From assembly GCA_949358305.1 (NCBI GenBank), contig OX442319.1:2358001-2418000 (forward strand): a DNA stretch of 60,000 bases. Reading direction: 5' to 3'. Positions 52,770-60,000 of the stretch are shown one piece after another. The DNA comes from Strigamia acuminata (lineage: Eukaryota > Arthropoda > Chilopoda > Geophilomorpha > Linotaeniidae). Numbering within the stretch: the stretch's first letter is position 1; every line of letters starts with the position of its first letter. Below the pieces are notes generated by a model. It saw nothing but the letters and a program-made list of their open reading frames with translations, searched no databases and had not been told where the DNA came from. The position numbers were made by a program, and so were the translations under genes.

Positions 52770-53075
52770 ACATCGTTTGTCAAAGAAACAGTCACAGCCA
52801 GTGGTCTACTCGCAATCCCCAACTCCCGCAGTGCGTGGAATTGCAAGAAGGGCGTTGCTGTCAAAGCAAGGAGGCCTTCAAACCATTACAATTATTTTTC
52901 CTTCTCAAAACTTATCGCTGTTTGCCTTTTCCCAACGCAAACCCACTTTAACACTAATTTAACGCAACTTAAAAAAATCGGCACAACCTCCGGCGTACAC
53001 CGCAGACATCCCGACGCAATCTGTCGTTAATTCCACATTTTTTTCCCACAAATTTAATGTGCATTAATCAGACGT

Positions 53076-53288
53076 TTACGGACAAATTCGCGGCAAATAA
53101 GCCTTCTTTTTTCCCTTATCGGCCGAGGCCTGGAGGAGCTGCAGGAAAGCGCCACCCATCACAATTTGCATGGGCTGATCCGAGTTGTTAGAGAGTTGAG
53201 GAATGGGTGGAAGGAAGATCGTGAGTGCAGCCAACTTATCTTCAAGACCGATAATTAAACGAGGGTTAATTTGCCCGCTCCTTTGCAT
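53076..53288 (-). CDS. possible small protein or exon, unknown
   Basis: A 70-codon minus-strand frame from ATG at 53286-53288 reads MQRSGQINPRLIIGLEDKLA and continues with a Pro/Leu-rich middle (TIFLPPIPQLSNN) and a basic end. The composition is protein-like and the region is GC-richer than its surroundings. No family was recognised. It may be the last exon of a minus-strand gene, or chance. Confidence 0.3.
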   Translation of the reverse strand: MQRSGQINPRLIIGLEDKLAALTIFLPPIPQLSNNSDQPMQIVMGGAFLQLLQASADKGKKKAYLPRICP

Positions 53289-53806
53289 GCATCATTCAAA
53301 TCACATTTCATCACTTACACCCTGCACACCCTCGTCGTATTTACTTAAATTTGCGGTTGTAAAGTGCGTGATTGATGAATGGACCTACGGTATTTTTATG
53401 CAAAATAAAATTTGTTTTACGTGAATAAAATATGCACCAAAAATTCCATTTTATGCAAAATAAAATAAAAATATGCAAAATAAAAAAATTTATTTAAGTG
53501 ATTTAATTTGTTTATTTCTTAAAACTTTTTCCAGACACTAATTTAATGACTTCCCCTGGTGTCTGTTTTCCGAATTGCCGTTTACCGAATTACCGATTTT
53601 CGCAAAATATGCAATTTAACCCATTTTGGCTTTTTATTCAACATAAATATATTCTATGCATTTATGCATTTATCTGGGGTCTATTGACGAATATTGTTGC
53701 AAGTAGTGAGCACTTGTTGAACAGTTTTTGCTCTTTATTCATGAAAAGTTGGGGGAGAATTATTTGTAATGGGGAATTTGCTAATGACTGATCATGCCTG
53801 ATTAAA

Positions 53807-53998
53807 ATGGCGCCTGGTAGACGTTGGGGGGTTCGCGAAATTGACGTGGACTTGTCTCGGAGAAGCAACGAGGGTGTGCGTGTGGGCTCGCAACCGCCTG
53901 CGGCTGTTTACTCAGCGCGCCAGCCGCTTTCAGGGTTGTCAAGACGCCCTCGTTCCCGCCCAACTCACCAAATTGACGGATCGGTCTGCTTTGGGTGA
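53807..53998 (+). CDS. possible small ORF or first exon, unknown
   Basis: A 63-codon frame begins with ATG inside AAAATGGCGCC, a YY1/Pho-like TSS context, and reads MAPGRRWGVREIDVDLSRRS. It is Arg/Ser-rich and lies in a CG-rich island in AT-rich DNA. GGGTGAAGG just before the stop could be a donor, making this a first exon. No homologue was recognised. Confidence 0.3.
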   Translation: MAPGRRWGVREIDVDLSRRSNEGVRVGSQPPAAVYSARQPLSGLSRRPRSRPTHQIDGSVCFG

Positions 53999-54545
53999 AG
54001 GCAGGAATAAGTCGGAGAAGAAAAAATTAATAAGATGTAATTAGGGATGGATTGTTGTTTTAGGACGACGGGAGATGCAGCTGTGTTCTTGGAAATGAGG
54101 ATTTGGAATTTGGTTTACGAGGGACTGTGTGCAGAAGTGGTGAAAGATAATTTGCAGCGCGCATTTTTCGTTTAGAATAACAGGAAATTGGTGTTGGAGT
54201 TTAGAATTTTATTTTGATGTTTTTTCTTTTTTTTGAATTTAATTAATTATATTTGGTTGAATTTTTTTTTTAGAGTTTTGGGGATTTTTGTTTGTTTGAT
54301 TTTTTAATGCGGTATTTTGTAGAGTTGTGTTTTTTATTCGTTTGTGGCGAATAAATTAGTAATCTAAATGTTATGACTAATGTGTAATTGCGTAAGTGAT
54401 GTTTTCGCAAAACAAGATTTTTTTTTTTTTTTTTTGGTGAGTTTAACTAAAAATAAACTGGATAATATTAACTGGGAAATCATGAATTGATAATGGTTGC
54501 AAAATTTTCGAGTGGAGAGTGGAAAAGGGGATTTGTGTACGCGGA
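53999..54545. other. T-rich spacer
   Basis: The plus strand is T- and G-rich, with poly-T at 54418-54436. No gene is supported. Confidence 0.5.
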
Positions 54546-55112
54546 GTACAATTTGAACAAATTGTAGCAAAATTTGAACAAATTGTAGCAAAATTTGAAC
54601 AAATTGTAGCAAAATTTGAACAAATTGTAGCAAAATTTGAACAAATTGTAGCAAAATTTGAACAAATTGTAGCAAAATTTGAACAAATTGTAGCAAAATT
54701 TGAACAAATTGTAGCAAAATTTGAACAAATTGTAGCAAAATTTGAACAAATTGTAGCAAAATTTGAACAAATTGTAGCAAAATTTGAACAAATTGTAGCA
54801 AAATTTGAACAAATTGTAGCAAAATTTGAACAAATTGTAGCAAAATTTGAACAAATTGTAGCAAAATTTGAACAAATTGTAGCAAAATTTGAACAAATTG
54901 TAGCAAAATTTGAACAAATTGTAGCAAAATTTGAACAAATTGTAGCAAAATTTGAACAAATTGTAGCAAAATTTGAACAAATTGTAGCAAAATTTGAACA
55001 AACTGTAGCAAAATTTGAACAAATTGTAGCAAAATTTGAACAAATTGTAGCAAAATTTGAACAAATTGTAGCAAAATTTGAACAAATTGTAGCAAAACTT
55101 AAACAAACTGTA
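54546..55112. repeat. 21-bp minisatellite, about 26 copies
   Basis: The unit is AATTTGAACAAATTGTAGCAA, nearly invariant (single changes near 54996 and at the right edge). Long frames on both strands through it are artefacts of the stop-free 21-bp unit. Confidence 0.97.
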
Positions 55113-56430
55113 GCAAAATCTCTAAAATCTTATCAAATCTTTCTACCAAATTGCTAAAATCCACAGCAAATCCATCAAACTGCACAAATCTCAAAATCTA
55201 TCAGATTTCATTGCCATTCAAAGATTTCTAAAATTCCAAAAAATTTACTTCAGATTCGATGGATTTGCTACAGATCGAGTCTCACTAAACATTTAGCCCA
55301 AAAATTCCAAAATTATCATTCAAAATAAACTTGCCAAAACAGACACCACATTGAAACCAACAACAAAAAAACCAGCACAAATTTCTAACTCAACAAACAA
55401 AGCAAACGAAGAAAAGAAAAGAAAAGAAAAGAAAACACTAAACTCCTTCCACATGATTTATCAGCTCTAAATTAAACTTCCAGCTCGATTTTCTATCGGA
55501 ATGTGTCAGCCAGAAGAATTTATTTACTTAAAAATAGAAGTAATTAGCTTCCAATAGCAGTGTTGAGTGAAAATAGGCAGACCATATGGTACCATATGGT
55601 TGTGGGTGCGGGGGAAAACAGTGACACCTCACACACACAAAAAAAAAAGAAAAAAAGAAAACGAAATAAAAAAAATAAAAAATAAAAACTCCAAGTCAAC
55701 TTTTATCGTGGGAACGTTATTAGGTCAACATTAAATTCCAGATGGGCTTATCATGAAAGTTAATACAAGCATGAACTTAGAACCAAGCATTGAATGGGGG
55801 GCTTAATCTGGTCTTTGAATTCGAAAGCGAGGCTTCAGATTACGAACGAGACCGATTTGAAAAGATGGAGCAAAAAAGAGGCAATTTGAGCTTTCTGTCC
55901 GAGTCGGCCCGTATTTGAGTCTGTCTGTCGCTTCTCATCACGCGCTATTTGTGCTATTTGTGCTACCGGTCATGGTCGAGGGGCGCGAACAGCTTACGCG
56001 TTTTTCACACCTGCCAAAACGCCAGACTCATTGACGAAGGCGGCACGTTTCATGTGCACGGCAGCTTTGGAGACGCCGACCCGTGTCCTGTGCTGCACTA
56101 GAACCCATTTTATCATTTGTTTGAAGTCGGAGCCGCCAATCGTTGTGACAGCACGTGCTGTTCCTCTGGATTTCATTTCACAGGAAATAAGTTTTCAATG
56201 GCGCTTACATAACAAAAGTGTTGGAGAATGCTTTATTCAATATATATAAATATAAGGTAAAAATATGTTGTTGTAGTTTCGTTTTTGAGTTTTTAGTGAA
56301 TGGCAATAACATTCTTTCATTCTCACTCGGTCAACGAATTTTGCTTTTACTCACGTTTTTTGGTGGTCGATGCATAAACCACTTGGAAATCAACCCTAAA
56401 GTTCGCGCCCGGTGTCTCGATGTTAAATTC
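55113..56430. other. spacer without a confirmed gene
   Basis: It contains a GAAAA simple repeat (55409-55431), a tandem ACCATATGGT (55582-55601) and A-rich DNA near 55640-55690. A 60-codon minus-strand frame (55994-56176) in a GC-richer patch has protein-like composition but no recognisable family, so it is not called. Confidence 0.45.
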
Positions 56431-56682
56431 GTACTGCGCATCCCATTCTGAGCAGACTAGTTTCTAATTCCAGTTATTTAGCAGTATTATAAGCCTAATA
56501 TTAAGCCTAATAATGCTACAATAAAGTAAATAAACGACAATATTTTGGTCTACGCTGAAAATTACTTTTATTAAAGAGTTTATTGTTGTTTATTTTCTTC
56601 ATTTTGCATTATTAGGCTTAATATTAGGCTAAATGACAACTGGAATTAGAAAATCGTCTGCGCAGAATGGGATGCGCAGTAC
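56431..56682. mobile_element. foldback MITE with about 110-bp arms
   Basis: The left arm begins GTACTGCGCATCCCATTCTG and the right arm ends with its inverse (CAGAATGGGATGCGCAGTAC). AGCCTAATATTAAGCCTAATAATGC is also inverted between the arms. There is no coding capacity and no clear target duplication. Confidence 0.8.
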
Positions 56683-58024
56683 TATTTTAGCTTAAAAATA
56701 CCGGGCTCGAACTGTATGTACCAAGATGGTGGCGCCATCTATCATGGAAAACACAAACCAAGAACTCAAACTGTGGCTTCTTTACCCCGAACAACCAGCA
56801 ATCGTTTACAACACCAAGCCACTATCAATGTGGCCGATGGAGCGCATTTAGCCACTTGCCTAGGGTCTCCAATTTTTTTTAGCCCAAAAATGGGTTTTCT
56901 AGAAAATGTTTGTAAACAAACTCCAAAAAAAAAAATACAGACTTCGTCAATAAATTCTTTTTCGATTTTTTGTTCCAATTTGGGCCCCGATAAAGACTGC
57001 GAGAAAGCACCCGATTATAAATCAGCTTCTGGAGCTCCGAAGTCACTATTGATTTCATTTGACAGACATTTGGTCGGTAAATATTTGGTCAATATTGGTC
57101 GACAGATGTTTTACTTCAGAATCGATGTATTTGTAGAGAATAATCATATTTATCTCATATGACAGCGTGAGCCAAAGGACCCCTGGCCCACCAGATATCA
57201 TCGTTATCATAATATCGATTTACAATGGAAGCTTTTAATTCTTTCATTGCACGACCTTTGAATCTGCAATCTGGTGGGAGGTTAATGAACCAATATGACT
57301 GTACAAACCAAAATCTTGTTAACATTGGTGAATAATTATGCATTCTCCTACACATGAACTATAAAAAAAATAAAATTGGCTTTTGTAAGTTTGTTTCCAT
57401 GGTCAATCAAATAGTATTTTTATCTACATTTTTATTTTTTATTTTTAAAAATTTATTCTTAACTTTTTAAAAGTAAAGTCTACCATGAATTGCAGATATT
57501 GAAACTGATACAATCAAATCTTGTTGCGCCACACTCTTCAAGGACATCAATATTTTATCTGCAGATAATAAAAGGACAGTTGAAACTAAAATCGATCCTA
57601 AATCACCTCAAAAGAAATAACATACCCACACATATTCCTCCATTAAGCAAAATACATAGACACTTACCGCCATCTTGTGGCTAAATACCAAAAACACTAA
57701 ACAAATAATTGTTTTGCCGAAACAAAGGAGAAAAAATTAATGCAATGAGGAAGAAAAACCGGAAAAAAAATCATTACAAATGTGTGACGTCATATTCTCG
57801 GTCATAGTCGGCATTTGAGGACGATCAAGGTCACAATTAATGATGACGACACAGCACTCAACGTTCCAATATTCATTCAGCGGCTGCGTAGAGGCTCCAC
57901 CTCGTCCTTTCGTATCAGTTGGTGCTTGTTCTTGGAACAACTTGCTTCCAGGTTAAAAAGGCGTGTAACAAGTTCTGCTCGTTTTTGCGCTTCGGCTTCT
58001 CATTTCCCAAACTATCAACTAAAA
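56683..58024. other. Sod1 upstream region
   Basis: A 148-codon frame (56716-57162) starts beside the YY1-like CCAAGATGGTGGCGCCATCT, but its translation has no recognisable domain and it is treated as unproven. From about 57780 onward lies the probable Sod1 promoter/5' UTR, with TGTGACGTCA (CRE-like) at 57782-57791. Confidence 0.4.
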
Positions 58025-58810
58025 ATGGCTTGTGGCACCAAAGCAGTGTGCGTGATGAAAGGAGATTCACCCGTCACAGGGACCGTTTATTTCTCTCAAG
58101 AGGTATTAAATGAAATAAACCTTGAAGTTGTAAATTTAATTAATTCATTAATTTATTAACTTTCTAGACTGAGTGCGGACCAGTATCCATTACTGGCGAG
58201 CTTACTGGACTCACCAAAGGAGCGCACGGCTTCCATGTGCACGAATTTGGCGACAACACGAACGGTATTGGAAAATAAAACAATTTAAAATTTAGATTTT
58301 ATAATATTTCGTTTTCTGAGAACAAAAAAAAAATGCTGACTCATTTTTCCTCAATCCGATTTCTATCTTTGGTTATTTATTTCCAGGTTGTATCAGTGCC
58401 GGCCCACATTTTAATCCGTTCAACTGTGAACACGCCGGTCCAGAAGACGCGCAGAGGTGAAATTTGAATGAAATAAATGGTTTAAAATTTTTTTTTATTT
58501 TATTTTAAATTTTATTTAGACACGTGGGAGATTTGGGCAACGTTTGTGCCGATGAGAAGGGCGTTGCTAAGTTGCAGATCAGGGATTCGGTGATTTCCTT
58601 GAATGGGCAAAATTCGATCATCGGCCGCACAATGGTGGTAAGTTTTCTAAACTGTCGATTGCTGTATTTGATAATGTGTTACTGTTTTGTTTTGTGTTTT
58701 AGGTTCATGCTGATCCGGATGATCTTGGTAAAGGAGGTCACGAGTTGAGCAAAACTACGGGAAATGCTGGCGCTCGAGTCGCCTGTGGTGTGATCGGAAT
58801 TGCTCCGTGA
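58025..58810 (+). CDS. Sod1: cytosolic Cu/Zn superoxide dismutase
   Basis: Five exons (58025-58102, 58168-58264, 58387-58456, 58520-58637, 58703-58810) give 156 residues without signal peptide, the size of cytosolic SOD1. The enzyme converts superoxide to hydrogen peroxide and oxygen. Copper ligands are in GFHVHEFGD and VHADPDDLG. The bridging and zinc ligands are in [24 protein letters not shown]. The active-site Arg is in [15 protein letters not shown], and both Cys of the intrasubunit disulfide are present. Introns are 63-122 nt. One oddity is the zinc loop FNCEH, with an extra Cys. The start [14 protein letters not shown] aligns with the family. A likely polyadenylation signal AATAAA lies near 58894. 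Confidence 0.96.
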
Positions 58811-59291
58811 ATAAGTAAATCCTGCAAATCGCATTTGTAAGATTGAGTAGAGTGGCACTTTGATGTTTCTATAATACTCTTGTTTTCTGACGTAAATAAA
58901 ATCGTTTCACAATGATTTCTTGTTTTATTTTTCTCGAGTGGTGACAGAAATGTTTGTCATTCAGTGGGAAAGGCCCCAATCTTTTAATGTCATCCAATTT
59001 TAACTCAATTTGGCTAAAAATTATCGAATTTTAACTAAATTAGATTGAATTCACTCGAAAATAATCGAATTTTAACTAAATGAGATTGAAATATCTAGAA
59101 AATTGTCGAATTTTCACACAATTTGACATAATTATCTTAGGAATTGATAATTGAGAATTGTATCGACTTGCTACAGTTTGGGTTAAACTGAGTTGAATTT
59201 TTTTTGGCACGAAACGTAAACCGACTCTAAATTTGTGCTAAACTTGTAGCAATCTCAGCCCGCTTGAGCGCCATCTTGCGTGTGCATTAGA
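58811..59291. other. Sod1 3' flank
   Basis: It contains the Sod1 3' UTR end and three diverged copies of a TCGAATTTTAACTAAAT-like unit (about 59026-59080). GCGCCATCTTGCG at 59269-59281 is a YY1/Pho-like site. Confidence 0.45.
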
Positions 59292-59504
59292 CTGCACTCA
59301 GAAGAGCCCTGGAATCTTGGCTCCCATTGGCCAAGCCATATCACTTGTGTAGTGATACATAAAAAAAGACCCAAAACACCAGAAATGCATTATAGGGAAC
59401 TACTTTTCCTTGTAGTAGAACTTCAACTATAACTATATACAGTTCTGAGTAATCAGGCTAGGCCAATGGGAGCCCAGCTTCCAGGGGCTCTTCTTGAGTG
59501 CGGA
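59292..59504. mobile_element. foldback MITE with about 48-bp terminal inverted repeats
   Basis: The left end reads CTGCACTCAGAAGAGCCCTG and the right end is the inverse of the same sequence (CAGGGGCTCTTCTTGAGTGC). The arms include GGCTCCCATTGGCC / GGCCAATGGGAGCC. There is no coding capacity. Confidence 0.75.
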
Positions 59505-59756
59505 AAGAGTATATATGTTGATATGTTGCCAAGACAACGATGCGAGAGCTGTGGTAAAATGGCGAGCATTTAGCACTTATTTTTTCTAATATAAATGTAA
59601 ACTTTTTCAACATCTCAACGTTTACTAGACGAACAGAACTCGATTTAATAAACCGACAAGATATTTAGTAAAATATCTTACAAAACTCAGGTAAAAATAA
59701 AATGAAAAAATATCAAAAAAAAGAATTAATTTATTAATTTATTGTCATTAGTTACG

Positions 59757-59879
59757 ATGGACTGGATCGAATGCGTTCTATTAGTGCTGATTCTATCTTT
59801 CCTAATCAGCGCCCTCTTATACGGGAAATGGGCCGAAGATATAATTAAGAACAGAAATATGATTTCGGGTGTACTTTAG
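59757..59879 (+). CDS. small membrane protein or first coding exon of a gene running off the window
   Basis: A 40-codon frame reads MDWIECVLLVLILSFLISAL and continues with a basic/acidic tail. This is a clear N-terminal membrane anchor or signal. It is preceded by a well-formed 61-nt intron (donor CAGGTAAAAA at 59691, acceptor ATTGTCATTAG ending 59751), so the ATG lies 5 bases into exon 2. A YY1-like AAAATGGCG at about 59556 could mark the promoter. GGTGTACTTTAG near the end might hide a donor. The family was not recognised. Confidence 0.4.
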   Translation: MDWIECVLLVLILSFLISALLYGKWAEDIIKNRNMISGVL

Positions 59880-60000
59880 AATTGGGCCCACTTCAGAATG
59901 GGCCCAAAATTTGGTTACTTATCATAAAAAGTATGCTGGGACCGAAAATGACACTCAAAAGTGTCGGAAATCAAGTTATGTGGTTGAAAACGCTCCGTGA

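Larger units (their letters stand above)
44760..52950 (+). repeat. segmental duplication unit B (fz4 copy B plus downstream DNA)
   Basis: Colinear partner of 35780-43660. Conserved blocks are at 48405-48535, 48690-48775, 49095-49285, 49480-49740, 50640-50735, 50915-51180, 51960-52175 and 52770-52935. Unit B has gained an LTR fragment, a double palindrome and a different minisatellite. Confidence 0.85.

Noticed and set aside
54364-55157. Frames of 208-243 codons (KFEQIVA, LLQFVQI, NLFKFCY repeats)
   Set aside because: Same artefact from a 21-bp minisatellite, on both strands.
55994-56176. 60-codon minus-strand frame
   Set aside because: Protein-like composition but no family, splice partners or conservation evidence within the window.

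Overview
The window looks like a piece of an arthropod, probably insect, nuclear genome. The recognisable host genes have very short introns (about 50-90 nt) with GT-AG borders. The spacers are AT-rich and full of miniature transposons and minisatellites, and two Ty3/Gypsy-type LTR retrotransposons are present. No bacterial or organellar signature was seen.

Layout from left to right. Positions 1-4579 are the 3' part of a Ty3/Gypsy element (pol plus 3' LTR). A five-exon MCRIP/FAM195 gene (5624-6887) carries a pogo-like MITE in its last intron. A 20-bp minisatellite (7626-7942) and a G/T-skewed stretch follow. At 9428-10233 is a two-exon gene whose first exon encodes the Sm domain of snRNP protein SmD3; its second exon replaces the usual RG-rich tail with two predicted membrane spans. 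A 21-bp minisatellite starts 25 bases after its stop. A complete 13.1-kb Ty3/Gypsy element (10752-23870) separates this gene from a second copy of the same unit (about 25223-26530), whose Sm exon has a nonsense codon. The element has 1040-bp LTRs without a visible difference, gag and pol in overlapping frames with a slippery heptamer and a predicted pseudoknot, and a 954-codon third ORF with two DnaJ-type CxxCxGxG repeats.

A 12-exon CCDC81-like gene (27166-30086, 647 aa in my model) is followed by about 5.5 kb of repeat-rich sequence with hAT-type MITEs, local duplications and a broken minus-strand coding exon. From about 35.8 to 52.9 kb lies a tandem segmental duplication. Each unit contains one intronless frizzled-4 receptor gene (36146-37825 and 45053-46735) and about 6 kb of downstream DNA. 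That DNA keeps at least seven conserved non-coding blocks in the same order, interrupted by copy-specific minisatellites, a palindrome and an LTR fragment. The right end holds a 21-bp minisatellite, two foldback elements, a five-exon Cu/Zn superoxide dismutase gene (58025-58810) and what looks like the start of another gene at about 59.7 kb.

The host genes have unrelated jobs: ERK-regulated/stress-granule protein, snRNP-like protein, cilium/centrosome-type HU-domain protein, Wnt/Norrin-type receptors and antioxidant enzyme. No operon-like logic is implied. The most unusual items are the SmD3-membrane chimera, the third ORF and frameshift signal of the 13-kb retrotransposon, and the frizzled-4 pair. 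In that pair only one copy keeps the Lys of the Dishevelled-binding KTxxxW motif, and the membrane core appears homogenised by gene conversion.
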